Source: Bradyrhizobium sp. CCBAU 53338 (GTDB lineage: Bacteria; Pseudomonadota; Alphaproteobacteria; Rhizobiales; Xanthobacteraceae). From it: a stretch of 64,000 bases of DNA. A program made the position numbers and the translations under genes. Positions within the stretch are counted from its first letter, which is position 1; each line of letters opens with the position of its first letter. The stretch covers positions 372,001 through 436,000 of the forward strand of contig NZ_CP030048.1 in NCBI RefSeq assembly GCF_015291665.1, given 5' to 3'. Shown piece by piece: positions 8,704 to 18,865 of this stretch. Below the pieces are notes generated by a model. It saw nothing but the letters and a program-made list of their open reading frames with translations, made no database searches and had not been told where the DNA came from.

Positions 8704-11274
8704 TCACAAATTGCGCAACACCGTGGCGGGCTTTTTGTTCAACGCCAGCAGCGTGCCGGCAAGCCCGAGCCCGACGGTGACGACCAGGGCGGCGGCAACC
8801 ACGCCGGCCGCGCTCGCAGCCTGCCAGACGAAGGTCAGCGTCATCAGCCGCGTCACGATCATCCAGGCCGCGATGCTGCCGGCGATCACGCCGAACATTG
8901 CGGTGGCAAGGCCGATCAGCAGATACTCCAGCGCATAGGCACCGAGCAATCGCAGCCGCGTGGCGCCGAGCGTCTTCAGGATCACCGCATCATAGACGCG
9001 GTGGCGATGGCCGGCGGCGAGCGCGCCGCCCAGTACCAGGATCGCCGAGATCAGGGTCACGGCGCTGGCGCCGCGGATCGCCAGCGCGAGATTGGTGACG
9101 ACCGCGCCGACCGTCTCCATCACCTCGCGCACGCGCACGCTCGTCACCATCGGGTAAGCATCCGCGACCTGCTTGATGATCTTGCCGTCGCCGGTCGCAT
9201 CGCCGCCGGCTTCGGTCAGCGTCGCGATGTGGGTGTGCGGCGCGCCCTTGAAGGCGTTCGGCGAGAACACCAGCACGAAATTGATGCCGAGCCCCTGCCA
9301 GTCGATGGTGCGCAGGTTGCCGATCTTCGCCGGGATGTCGCGGCCGAGCACGTTGACGACGATCTCGTCGCCGAGCTTGAGGCCGAGCCCGTCGGCGATC
9401 TTCTTCTCCATCGAGACCAGCGGCGGGCCGGAATAGTCGACGCTCCACCATTTGCCCTCGACCACCTTGGAGCCCTTCGGCAGCTCGCCGGTATAGGTGA
9501 GGCCGCGGTCGCTCTGCAGCACCCATTCGGAGTCGGTCGTCGGCTTGAGGTCCTCGGCGCGGACGCCGCCGGCGGCGACGATGCGCCCGCGCAGCATCGG
9601 CACGTCCTCGACCTTCGATCCCGGTGCGATCTGGCGCAGATAATCGTCGAAGGGTGCGGCCTGCGTGCTCGGAATGTCGATGAAATAGAACGACGGTGCG
9701 CGGTCGGGCAGTGCGGCCAGGAACTGCCGGCGCAGATTGCCGTCGATCTGGGTGATGGTGACGAGCACGGCCAGGCCAAGACCGAGCGAGAGCACGACGG
9801 ACGGCGTCAGCGCGCCCGGGCGGTGGATGTTGGCGATCGCGAGCCGCAGCATGGTGAAGCGCGTGCGCGGCAGCCGGCGCGCGATCGCCATCAGCACCGC
9901 GGCGACACCGCGCAGCACGGCGAACACGACCACGGAGGAGACCACGAACACCGCGGCGATGCGCTTGTCGAACGACAGCCCGATCACGACGGCGACGAGC
10001 AGCGCGACGACGACGCCCATGAGCACGAGATAGCCAAGGCGCGGCCGGTGCCATTCGGCCGCGATGGTGTCGCGGAACAGCGCTGCGACCGGCACGTCGT
10101 GCACGCGCCCGAGCGGCCACAGGCCGAAAGCGAGCGCGGTCAGCAGGCCATAGACGAAGGACAGCGCGAGCTCGTCGGCATGTACGGCCGGCACTACGGG
10201 CAGCGGCAACAGTTTTCCGAACAGGCCGACGATGGCAAACGGCATGGCCGCGCCGAGCGCAAGGCCAATCACCGAGCCGATCGCGGCGAGCAGCACGACT
10301 TGCGCCAGATAAATGCCGAACACGTCGCGCCCGGTGGCGCCGACGGCCTTGAAGGCCGCGATCACCTCGAGCCGGCGATCGATATGGCTCTTGACCGCGT
10401 TGGCGACGCCGACACCGCCGACCAGCAGCGCGGCGAGGCCGACCAGCGTCAGGAACTGCGTGAAGCGGCCGATATTGCGCTCGAGCTGCGGCGAAGCGTT
10501 GGAGCGGCTGCGGATCTCCCAACCGGCCTGCGGCGCGGCGTTGCGCGCGGCCGCGATGAAGGCGTCGGTGGCGCGGTCGCTGTTGGCGCTATCAGGCAGC
10601 TTCACGCGATAGACCCAGCGCACCAGGCTGCCGGGCTGAACGAGGCCGGTGGCGCGCAAGGCCGCTTCGCTGATCAGGAAGCGTGGCCCGAAACCAATGC
10701 CGCTGGCGAGCTTGTCGGGCTCGGCCTCGACGCTCGATCGGATCTGGAAGGTTGCCGAGCCGATGGTGACGCGGTCGCCGATCTTGAGCGACAGCCGCGC
10801 CAGCAGCGTCGGGTCGGCAGCCGCGCCGAACGCGCCGTCGCGTTCGGCGAGCAGGTCGCTCAGCGGCAGCTGCGGCGCCAGCGTCAACTGGCCGAGCATC
10901 GGATAGGTGTCGTCGACCGCCTTCATCTCGACCAGCGCGAGCTTGCCGTCGGCCGAGCGCGCCATGCCGCGCAAGGTGGAGGCCACGGAGACGGTGCCGC
11001 GCGAGCGCAGGAAGGCAACTTCGTCGGGTTTCGCCTCGCGCTGGAACAGCACGAACGAGACGTCGCCGCCGAGCAGCGTGCGGCCCTCGCGTGCAAGACC
11101 TTCGCTCAGGCTCGCCGAGACCGAGCCGACACCCGATATCGCCATCACGCCGAGCGCGATGCAGGCGATGAAGACGTAGAAGCCGCGCAGGCCTCCGCGC
11201 AATTCGCGCAAGGCATAGCGCAGCGACAGCGCGACGCCGTTCGGCTTCGCAAACGGTTCGACAGCGACGCTCAT
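8704..11274 (-). CDS. ABC transporter permease, FtsX/YbbP-like
   Basis: This is an 856-residue inner-membrane permease with two FtsX-type four-helix cores and large extracytoplasmic domains between them. The N-terminus has ALSLRYALRELRGGLRGFYVFIACIALGV. A middle core (QFLTLVGLAALLVGGVGVANAV ... EVIAAFKAVGATGRDVFGIYL) and a C-terminal core (HRHRVYDAVILKTLGATRLRLLGAYALEYLLIG) show the family's KTLGA and AFKAVGA coupling motifs. It overlaps the stop of the ABC ATPase gene by four bases (ATGA), so the two are translationally coupled. E. coli has the same ybbA-ybbP pair next to tesA. The transported substrate is unknown; lipoprotein or lipid extraction is plausible by analogy. Confidence 0.9.
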   Translation of the reverse strand: MSVAVEPFAKPNGVALSLRYALRELRGGLRGFYVFIACIALGVMAISGVGSVSASLSEGLAREGRTLLGGDVSFVLFQREAKPDEVAFLRSRGTVSVASTLRGMARSADGKLALVEMKAVDDTYPMLGQLTLAPQLPLSDLLAERDGAFGAAADPTLLARLSLKIGDRVTIGSATFQIRSSVEAEPDKLASGIGFGPRFLISEAALRATGLVQPGSLVRWVYRVKLPDSANSDRATDAFIAAARNAAPQAGWEIRSRSNASPQLERNIGRFTQFLTLVGLAALLVGGVGVANAVKSHIDRRLEVIAAFKAVGATGRDVFGIYLAQVVLLAAIGSVIGLALGAAMPFAIVGLFGKLLPLPVVPAVHADELALSFVYGLLTALAFGLWPLGRVHDVPVAALFRDTIAAEWHRPRLGYLVLMGVVVALLVAVVIGLSFDKRIAAVFVVSSVVVFAVLRGVAAVLMAIARRLPRTRFTMLRLAIANIHRPGALTPSVVLSLGLGLAVLVTITQIDGNLRRQFLAALPDRAPSFYFIDIPSTQAAPFDDYLRQIAPGSKVEDVPMLRGRIVAAGGVRAEDLKPTTDSEWVLQSDRGLTYTGELPKGSKVVEGKWWSVDYSGPPLVSMEKKIADGLGLKLGDEIVVNVLGRDIPAKIGNLRTIDWQGLGINFVLVFSPNAFKGAPHTHIATLTEAGGDATGDGKIIKQVADAYPMVTSVRVREVMETVGAVVTNLALAIRGASAVTLISAILVLGGALAAGHRHRVYDAVILKTLGATRLRLLGAYALEYLLIGLATAMFGVIAGSIAAWMIVTRLMTLTFVWQAASAAGVVAAALVVTVGLGLAGTLLALNKKPATVLRNL

Positions 11275-11993
11275 GCGTTGGTCGTCTGCGTTTCGATGCG
11301 CCCCGAGCGCAGGCGGATCACGCGATCGCAGCGATGCGCGAGCGAGGAATCGTGCGTGACCAGCACCAAGGTCATGCCGCGCTCGGCATGCTTGTTGAAG
11401 AGCAGGTCGACGATCTGCTTGCCGGTCGCCTCGTCGAGATTGCCGGTCGGCTCATCCGCGACGAGGATGGCGGGATCCGGTGCCAGCGCGCGCGCGAGCG
11501 CGACGCGCTGCTGCTCGCCGCCGGAGAGCTGCGTCGGATAATGATGCAGGCGGTCACCGAGCCCGACCGATTGCAGCTCCTCGGCCGCGCGCCTGCTCGC
11601 GTCGGGATTGCCGGCAAGCTCGAGCGGCACCGCGACGTTCTCCAGCGCCGTCATGGTCGGGATCAGGTGGAAGGACTGGAAGACGATGCCGACCTGGCGG
11701 CCGCGGAAGCGGGCCAGCGCATCCTCGTCGAGGGCATTGAAAGGCGTGCCCGACACCACCACCTCTCCGCTATCAGGACGCTCCAGCCCCGCCATCACCA
11801 TCAGCAGCGTGGATTTGCCCGAACCTGACGGGCCGATCAGGCCGATCGTCTCCCCCGAGCCGACGCGCAAGCTGATATCCTTGAGGATATGAACGCGTGC
11901 CGCCCCCGACCCCAATGAGAGATTGACGTTGGAGATGGCGATGGTGTCCGGCGCAGTGCCGGCGAGCGAAGAGGGAGAGGTGCTGATGTCCAT
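11271..11993 (-). CDS. ABC transporter ATP-binding protein, YbbA/LolD-like
   Basis: This is a 240-residue ABC ATPase of the MacB/LolD type. It has Walker [11 protein letters not shown]-loop [16 protein letters not shown], signature [15 protein letters not shown], Walker [13 protein letters not shown] and the switch histidine in LVTHD. The ATG giving MDISTS is chosen; a TTG six codons upstream is possible. Its 5' end overlaps or abuts the 5' end of the divergent esterase gene, whose candidate ATG at 11986 lies inside this coding start. It is coupled to the FtsX-like permease downstream and powers that exporter. Confidence 0.93.
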   Translation of the reverse strand: MDISTSPSSLAGTAPDTIAISNVNLSLGSGAARVHILKDISLRVGSGETIGLIGPSGSGKSTLLMVMAGLERPDSGEVVVSGTPFNALDEDALARFRGRQVGIVFQSFHLIPTMTALENVAVPLELAGNPDASRRAAEELQSVGLGDRLHHYPTQLSGGEQQRVALARALAPDPAILVADEPTGNLDEATGKQIVDLLFNKHAERGMTLVLVTHDSSLAHRCDRVIRLRSGRIETQTTNA

Positions 11994-12684
11994 GGTCCGG
12001 TCATATGGCAACTCCGCACGCGCGGTCGAGAGGCGTTACGGATTGTTCATGCACATAGCCGTGTTGTTGCTCGCTTTGATGACGTTCGCCAATCCCGCCT
12101 GGGCGGACGCGACGAAGCCGATCAAGCTGGTCGTTCTCGGCGATTCCTTGAGCGCCGGTCTGGGCCTTCCGGCCCAGGACGCGTTTCCCGCGAAGCTTCA
12201 AAAAGCCTTGCAAGCCAAGGGCATAACGGTCGACATGATCAACGCGGGAGTGTCGGGCGACACCTCGTCCGGCGGCCGCGACCGGCTCGACTGGTCGGTG
12301 CCCGACGGAACCGGGGGTGTCATCCTCGAGCTCGGCGCCAACGACGCGATGCGCGGCATCGACCCTGACTTGACGCGGGCGGCGCTGACCGACATCGTTC
12401 AGCGTCTCAGGGCGCGCAAGATCGCCGTGATGCTGTGCGGGATGCTGGCGCCGCCGAATTTCGGCGCGGATTATGGCGCGCGCTTCAATTCGATTTATCC
12501 GGATCTGGCGAAACAGTTCGACGTGCCGCTCTATCCGTTCTTCCTCGACGGCGTCGCGGCCGACGCCAAGCTCAACCAGGCCGACGGCATTCATCCGACC
12601 GCCGAAGGCGTCGACATCGTCGTCAACAACATGCTGCCCACGGTCGAGGCATTCGTGCGCACGATCGGCGAGCAACGCCGTTGA
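11986..12684 (+). CDS. TesA-like arylesterase / acyl-CoA thioesterase, secreted
   Basis: This SGNH-fold hydrolase is 232 residues from the ATG at 11986, or 211 from the ATG at 12049. The nucleophile is in block I (VVLGDSLSAGLGL), block III is ELGANDAMRG, and the catalytic Asp-His pair is in block V (DGIHPTAEG). A signal peptide (HIAVLLLALMTFANPAWA) implies a periplasmic location, as for E. coli TesA. The 11986 start has a good GGGAGAGG ribosome binding site but overlaps the divergent ABC ATPase start; 12049 avoids that overlap and begins right at the signal peptide. The link with the YbbA/YbbP exporter is conserved beyond this genus. Confidence 0.92.
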   Translation: MSMVRSYGNSARAVERRYGLFMHIAVLLLALMTFANPAWADATKPIKLVVLGDSLSAGLGLPAQDAFPAKLQKALQAKGITVDMINAGVSGDTSSGGRDRLDWSVPDGTGGVILELGANDAMRGIDPDLTRAALTDIVQRLRARKIAVMLCGMLAPPNFGADYGARFNSIYPDLAKQFDVPLYPFFLDGVAADAKLNQADGIHPTAEGVDIVVNNMLPTVEAFVRTIGEQRR

Positions 12685-12856
12685 AAAGCAGGCAACGCCA
12701 ACCGTAATACCCAGGGTTTTCCCGGTGTAGCCGTGGCAACACTTCGCAGAGTCACACAACTGCGATAGGAATCAGGGTACCGGTGATTCGTCGCCGGCTC
12801 TAATTTGGATAGGGTTCTGCTCAGGGACCGTACCCAAGCATCGGGAGTGCGAAACG

Positions 12857-13393
12857 ATGCCGCGTTTGTTCACTGGTCTGGAAATTCCGGCCGAGATCGG
12901 CCAGTCGCTTTCCAATCTCAGGGGCGGCCTTCCCGGCGCCAGGTGGATCGATCCCGAAAATTATCACGTCACTCTGCGCTTCATCGGCGACATCGACGGC
13001 GTCTCCGCCAACGAGATCGCGTCGATGCTGTTTCGCGTCGACCGCAAGCCGTTCGAGGTCAAGGTGCAGGGGTTGACGAGCTTCGGCGGCCGCAAGCCGC
13101 GCGCGGTGGTCGCCACCATCGCGCCGAGCAAGCCGCTGATGGATTTGCAGGCCGAGCTCGAACGGATGATGCAGCGGATCGGTCTCGATCCGGAAGGACG
13201 CAAGTTCATCCCGCACGTCACGCTGGCCCGTTTGCACGACGCCTCCGACCGCGACGTCGCCGACTATCTCTCGATCCGCGGCTACTTCCCGAGCAAGGCG
13301 TTCACTGCGGAGCGGTTCGTGCTGTTCTCCTCGCGCGCATCGACCGGCGGAGGCCCTTACGTGGTCGAGGATGCCTACGAGTTGTGTGAGTAG
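12857..13393 (+). CDS. thpR: RNA 2',3'-cyclic phosphodiesterase ThpR
   Basis: This is a 178-residue member of the 2H phosphoesterase family. Both catalytic HxTx motifs are present, HVTL at H37 and HVTL at H120. They lie in the expected two halves of the bilobal fold, with the typical FTGLEIPAEIG start and TSFGGRKPRAVVA core. The enzyme opens 2',3'-cyclic phosphates to 2'-phosphates in RNA; some members were first described as 2'-5' RNA ligases. The ATG lies 13 bp after a GGGAGTG sequence. It stands alone in front of a palindromic repeat and zapE. The family assignment is firm, the cellular substrate is not. Confidence 0.93.
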   Translation: MPRLFTGLEIPAEIGQSLSNLRGGLPGARWIDPENYHVTLRFIGDIDGVSANEIASMLFRVDRKPFEVKVQGLTSFGGRKPRAVVATIAPSKPLMDLQAELERMMQRIGLDPEGRKFIPHVTLARLHDASDRDVADYLSIRGYFPSKAFTAERFVLFSSRASTGGGPYVVEDAYELCE

Positions 13394-13423
13394 ATCGCTT
13401 TCGGCGATGTACGAAGCGGTGGG

Positions 13424-13470
13424 TCCCCCGGCTCTGCGCCGCAGCGTTACACGCTGCAGCGCGCCCGGGA
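13424..13470. repeat. REP-like palindrome (CCCCCGGCTCTGCG family)
   Basis: A 47-bp imperfect palindrome runs from TCCCCCGGCTCTGCGCCGCAG through GTTACACG to CTGCAGCGCGCCCGGGA. It sits between thpR and zapE and resembles a dispersed Bradyrhizobium repeat. Confidence 0.65.
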
Positions 13471-13540
13471 TACGGCGCGCATAGCGCCCCGCACCAATTG
13501 ACGGCTTGCAATTTCCGCCGGTCTCTGGCGGTAAAGGGCG

Positions 13541-14728
13541 ATGCTCTCCACTCAGGATTCCTCCTTCAGCGAGGCCTATCAGGCCCAGATCGCCTCCGGC
13601 GCGATCGAGCCCGATGCCGCGCAGGCCGAGGTCGCCGAGGCCTATGCGGCGCTCGATTTGCGGCTGGCGAACTACAAGCCGAACCGCAAGCAGGGGCTGC
13701 TCGCCCGCCTGTTCAGCGGTGGCGACAAGGACGAGGCTCCGCGCGGTCTCTACATCCATGGCGAGGTCGGCCGCGGCAAGACCATGCTGATGGATCTGTT
13801 CTTCCAGCACTCGACTGTCGAGCACAAACGCCGCTCGCATTTTCACGAGTTCATGGCGGAAGCGCACGAGCGTATCTACGACTATCGCCAGGGCATCGCG
13901 CGCGGCGAGATCGCCGACGGTGACGTCATTGCGCTGACGGCGAACGCGATCTTCGAGGAGAGCTGGCTGCTCTGCTTCGACGAATTCCACGTCACCGACA
14001 TCGCGGACGCGATGATCCTCGGGCGCCTGTTTGCCAAATTGTTCGAGCTCGGCACCGTCGTGGTCGCGACCTCGAACGTCGCGCCCGACGATCTCTACAA
14101 GGGCGGCTTGAACCGCGCGCTGTTCCTGCCCTTCATCAAGCAGATCGCCGACCACATGGACGTCTCGCGGCTCGATGCGCGCACCGACTTCCGGCTGGAG
14201 AAACTCCAGGGCGTGCCGATGTGGCTGACGCCGGCGGATGGCGATGCCGACGCCGCGCTCAATCGCGCCTGGGCGAAGATGACCGGCAACGCCAGGTGCA
14301 AGTCGCGCGACATCCAGATCAAGGGCCGCACTTTGCACGTGCCGTGCTCGGCCCATGGCGTGGCGCGCTTCAGCTTCGCCGATCTCTGCGAGAAGCCGCT
14401 CGGCGCATCCGACTACCTCAGGCTGGCGCACGACTATCACACCATCCTGGTCGACCAGATTCCAGTGATGGACTTCTCCCAGCGCAACGCCGCCAAGCGG
14501 TTCATCACGCTGATCGACACGCTCTATGACAATGCCGTGAAGCTGATGGCCTCGGCCGATGCCAACCCGATCTCGCTCTACATCGCGGACGAGGGCACCG
14601 AGGCGATGGAGTTCAAGCGGACCTCGTCGCGCCTGATCGAGATGAGCTCGGAATCCTATCTGGCGCTGCCTCACGGCCGCAAGGATTCCACCGCAAGCGG
14701 CTCGACCAAGGGCCTGGTGGAGACTTAA
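13541..14728 (+). CDS. zapE: Cell division ATPase ZapE (AFG1 family)
   Basis: This is a 395-residue AAA+ family ATPase. It has Walker A GEVGRGKT at residues 74-81, Walker B LLCFDEFHVTDIADAMIL and the typical AFG1 sequence VVATSNVAPDDLYKGGLNRALFLPFI. ZapE associates with the division ring and destabilises FtsZ polymers in E. coli; eukaryotic relatives are mitochondrial AFG1/LACE1. The gene precedes mdh, a neighbourhood I know from other alphaproteobacteria. The ribosome binding site (AAAGGGCG) is close to the ATG. A 230-bp gap with an inverted repeat separates it from mdh, so transcription of the TCA block probably restarts there. Confidence 0.93.
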   Translation: MLSTQDSSFSEAYQAQIASGAIEPDAAQAEVAEAYAALDLRLANYKPNRKQGLLARLFSGGDKDEAPRGLYIHGEVGRGKTMLMDLFFQHSTVEHKRRSHFHEFMAEAHERIYDYRQGIARGEIADGDVIALTANAIFEESWLLCFDEFHVTDIADAMILGRLFAKLFELGTVVVATSNVAPDDLYKGGLNRALFLPFIKQIADHMDVSRLDARTDFRLEKLQGVPMWLTPADGDADAALNRAWAKMTGNARCKSRDIQIKGRTLHVPCSAHGVARFSFADLCEKPLGASDYLRLAHDYHTILVDQIPVMDFSQRNAAKRFITLIDTLYDNAVKLMASADANPISLYIADEGTEAMEFKRTSSRLIEMSSESYLALPHGRKDSTASGSTKGLVET

Positions 14729-14744
14729 GTCCTATTTGCCAGCG

Positions 14745-15929
<1,185 letters not shown>

Positions 15930-15942
15930 GGGCAAGTAATCC

Positions 15943-15979
15943 CCGCCGAAGATCGAAACCCGGTCTTCGGCGGTTTCAT
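15943..15979 (+). terminator. Possible terminator or attenuator after mdh
   Basis: The stem CCGCCGAAGA / TCTTCGGCGG (10 bp, 11-base loop) is followed by TTTCATTT. It lies between mdh and sucC and could partly uncouple expression of mdh from that of the suc genes. Confidence 0.55.
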
Positions 15980-16130
15980 TTCCGGACCCCTGATGACCGG
16001 GGCGGGTTCCGGGTCCAAGATTTCGATGTCAAAGAATCCGGGTTGCAGTTCCTGTGGTATATGGTATGCCAGCCACAAGACTGAGGTGGGCCTTCAGGGG
16101 TCACCGCCCGCGGGTTCAGGGAGCGACCAT

Positions 16131-17327
16131 ATGAATATCCACGAATATCAGGCCAAGGCGCTGCTCGGTGAGTTTGGCGTTCCGATCTCCAAGGGCGTGC
16201 CGGTGCTCAAAGCCGCCGACGCGGAGGCCGCCGCCAAGGCGCTGCCCGGCCCGGTCTATGTCGTGAAGAGCCAGATCCACGCTGGCGGCCGCGGCAAGGG
16301 CAAGTTCAAGGAAGCCTCGGCCGGCGACAAGGGCGGCGTGCGCATCGCCAAGTCGGCCGCGGAGGTCTCCGAATTCGCCAAGCAGATGCTCGGCGGCACG
16401 CTCGTGACCGTGCAGACCGGCCCCGCCGGCAAGCAGGTCAACCGCCTCTACATCGAGGACGGCTCCGACATCGACAAGGAATTCTATCTCTCGATCCTGG
16501 TCGATCGCGAGACCTCGCGCGTCTCCTTCGTCGTCTCGACCGAAGGCGGCGTCAACATCGAGGACGTCGCGCACAACACCCCCGAGAAGATCGTGACCTT
16601 CTCGGTCGATCCCGCGACCGGCATCATGGGCCATCACGGCCGTACCGTCGCCAAGGCGCTGAACCTCTCGGGTGACCTCGCCAAGCAAGCGGAAAAGCTC
16701 ACCGCGCAGCTCTACGCGGCCTTCGTCGCCAAGGACATGTCGATGCTGGAGATCAACCCGCTGGTCGTGACCAAGCAGGGCCAGCTCCGCGTGCTCGACG
16801 CCAAGGTGTCGTTCGACGACAACGCGCTGTTCCGTCATCCCGAGGTGCTGGCGCTGCGCGACGAGACCGAGGAAGACGCCAAGGAAATCGAGGCGTCCAA
16901 ATACGACCTCAACTACGTCACGCTCGACGGCAACATCGGCTGCATGGTCAACGGCGCGGGTCTCGCCATGGCGACGATGGACATCATCAAGCTCTACGGC
17001 ATGGCGCCGGCGAACTTCCTCGACGTCGGCGGCAGCGCCAGCAAGGAGAAGGTCGCGGCCGCGTTCAAGATCATCACCGCGGATCCCAACGTGAAGGGCA
17101 TCCTGGTCAACATCTTCGGTGGTATCATGAAGTGCGACGTGATCGCCGAGGGCGTCACCGCCGCCGTGCGCGAGGTCGGCCTCAGCGTGCCGCTGGTGGT
17201 TCGCCTCGAAGGCACCAACGTCGAACTCGGCAAGAAGATCATCCGTGAATCCGGTCTGAACGTGGTGCCGGCCGACAATCTCGACGACGCCGCGCAGAAG
17301 ATCGTGAAGGCCGTCAAGGGAGGCTAA
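16131..17327 (+). CDS. sucC: Succinyl-CoA synthetase beta subunit (ADP-forming)
   Basis: The 398-residue beta subunit carries the ATP-grasp domain in its N-terminal half and the CoA-ligase domain in its C-terminal half. It starts with the family signature [31 protein letters not shown] contributes to nucleotide binding, LEINPLVV is an ATP-grasp metal site, and [14 protein letters not shown] and [12 protein letters not shown] mark the C-terminal domain. With SucD it makes ATP and succinate from succinyl-CoA. The start is at 16131 after CAGGGAG; the longer open frame upstream is not needed. A DUF1579 gene follows after four bases, between this gene and sucD. Confidence 0.98.
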   Translation: MNIHEYQAKALLGEFGVPISKGVPVLKAADAEAAAKALPGPVYVVKSQIHAGGRGKGKFKEASAGDKGGVRIAKSAAEVSEFAKQMLGGTLVTVQTGPAGKQVNRLYIEDGSDIDKEFYLSILVDRETSRVSFVVSTEGGVNIEDVAHNTPEKIVTFSVDPATGIMGHHGRTVAKALNLSGDLAKQAEKLTAQLYAAFVAKDMSMLEINPLVVTKQGQLRVLDAKVSFDDNALFRHPEVLALRDETEEDAKEIEASKYDLNYVTLDGNIGCMVNGAGLAMATMDIIKLYGMAPANFLDVGGSASKEKVAAAFKIITADPNVKGILVNIFGGIMKCDVIAEGVTAAVREVGLSVPLVVRLEGTNVELGKKIIRESGLNVVPADNLDDAAQKIVKAVKGG

Positions 17328-17331
17328 CGCC

Positions 17332-17811
17332 ATGGCCCAGGACCATCTCTCCGCATCATCCCCGCTTGCAGAGCATACGCGTCTCGCCGCGTTCGCCGGC
17401 GAATGGAATGGTGAAGAGATGGTCTTCCCGTCGCGCTGGACCAGCGGCGGGCCGGCCACCTCGCACACCGTTGCGCGCATGGATCTCAACGGATTTTATC
17501 TGATCCAGGACAGTGTCCAGATGCGCGACGGCAAGCAGGCCTTCGCCACCCACGGCCTCTTCACCTACGATCGTGACGACCGGACCTACAAATTGTTCTG
17601 GTACGACTCGCTCGGCTACACGCCGCCCTCGCCCGCCTCCGGCGGATGGGTCGGCAAGACCCTGACGCTGGTGCGCGGCTCGCTCCGCGGCAATGCGCGC
17701 CACGTCTACGAGATCATCGACGACAATTCCTATTCGTTGAAGATCCAGTTCTCGCCGGACGCGGAAGGCTGGACTGACGTGCTCACCGGCGTCTACCGCC
17801 GCATCCACTGA
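17332..17811 (+). CDS. DUF1579-like protein inside the suc operon
   Basis: This 159-residue soluble protein has a predicted beta-barrel-like pattern: [12 protein letters not shown] near the start, then [44 protein letters not shown], then [19 protein letters not shown]. This matches proteins annotated as DUF1579, whose function is unknown. It begins four bases after the sucC stop codon with a strong AGGGAGGC site, so it is co-transcribed with the succinyl-CoA synthetase genes and separates the two subunits. I recall the same insertion in other Bradyrhizobium genomes, but I cannot check it. A role with SucCD is inference from position only. Confidence 0.75.
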   Translation: MAQDHLSASSPLAEHTRLAAFAGEWNGEEMVFPSRWTSGGPATSHTVARMDLNGFYLIQDSVQMRDGKQAFATHGLFTYDRDDRTYKLFWYDSLGYTPPSPASGGWVGKTLTLVRGSLRGNARHVYEIIDDNSYSLKIQFSPDAEGWTDVLTGVYRRIH

Positions 17812-17845
17812 CCTCTCACTCGTTAGTTTCGCGAAAGCAGACCTC

Positions 17846-18730
17846 ATGTCCATCCTGATCGACAAGAACACCAAGGTCATCTGCCAGGGTTTTACCGGCA
17901 AGAACGGTACCTTCCATTCCGAGGCCGCGATTGCCTACGGCACCAAGATGGTCGGCGGCACCTCGCCCGGCAAAGGCGGTTCGACCCATCTGAACCTGCC
18001 GGTGTTCGACACCGTGCGTGAGGCGCGCGAGAGGACCGGTGCCGATGCGTCCGTGATCTACGTGCCGCCGCCGGGCGCGGCCGACGCGATCTGCGAAGCC
18101 ATCGACGCCGAGATCCCGCTGATCGTCTGCATCACCGAGGGCATCCCCGTCGTCGACATGGTGCGCGTGAAGCGCTCGCTGATCGGCTCCAAGTCGCGCC
18201 TGATCGGGCCGAACTGCCCGGGCGTCATGACCGCTGGCGAGTGCAAGATCGGCATCATGCCGGCCAACATCTTCAAGACCGGCTCGGTCGGCATCGTCTC
18301 CCGTTCGGGCACGCTAACCTATGAAGCCGTGTTCCAGACCTCCCAGGAAGGCCTCGGCCAGACCACCGCGGTCGGCATCGGCGGCGACCCGGTGAAGGGC
18401 ACCGAGTTCATCGACGTCCTGGAAATGCTCCTCGCCGACCCCAAGACCGAGTCGATCATCATGATCGGCGAGATCGGCGGTTCCGCCGAGGAAGACGCCG
18501 CCCAGTTCCTCAAGGACGAGGCCAAGCGCGGCCGCAAGAAGCCGATGGTCGGTTTCATCGCCGGTGTCACGGCCCCTCCCGGCCGCCGCATGGGCCACGC
18601 CGGCGCGATCATTTCGGGCGGCAAGGGCGATGCCGGCTCCAAGACCGAAGCGATGAAATCCGCAGGGATTACAGTGTCTCCGTCGCCGGCACGGCTCGGC
18701 CATACGCTTGCCGAAAAGTTGAAAGGCTAA
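17846..18730 (+). CDS. sucD: Succinyl-CoA synthetase alpha subunit
   Basis: The 294-residue alpha subunit has an N-terminal CoA-binding Rossmann domain and a C-terminal domain with the phosphorylated histidine. The family start [24 protein letters not shown] is clear, as are [12 protein letters not shown] and [12 protein letters not shown]. The catalytic phosphohistidine is H251 in [16 protein letters not shown]. It forms the heterodimer with SucC in the TCA cycle. It lies 34 bp after the DUF1579 gene with only a modest ribosome binding site (GCGAAAGCAG), and 135 bp before sucA. Confidence 0.98.
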   Translation: MSILIDKNTKVICQGFTGKNGTFHSEAAIAYGTKMVGGTSPGKGGSTHLNLPVFDTVREARERTGADASVIYVPPPGAADAICEAIDAEIPLIVCITEGIPVVDMVRVKRSLIGSKSRLIGPNCPGVMTAGECKIGIMPANIFKTGSVGIVSRSGTLTYEAVFQTSQEGLGQTTAVGIGGDPVKGTEFIDVLEMLLADPKTESIIMIGEIGGSAEEDAAQFLKDEAKRGRKKPMVGFIAGVTAPPGRRMGHAGAIISGGKGDAGSKTEAMKSAGITVSPSPARLGHTLAEKLKG

Positions 18731-18865
18731 TTCACTCCTTCGTGCTTTTCCGGGCGAAGTTTCGCAGCAAATAGGGTAAAGGGTGCCTGTCGCGTCGAGT
18801 CCTGTCGGGGAGCTCGGCGCCAGCGCCGTTTGTTATGCGCGAACCGAAATCGCCAGGAACCCAGT

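Noticed and set aside
8701..11541. A 946-codon open frame on the plus strand over the FtsX-like permease gene
   Set aside because: Composition is typical of a shadow frame (Arg, Gln, Asp, His rich) and the opposite strand encodes an intact ABC permease.
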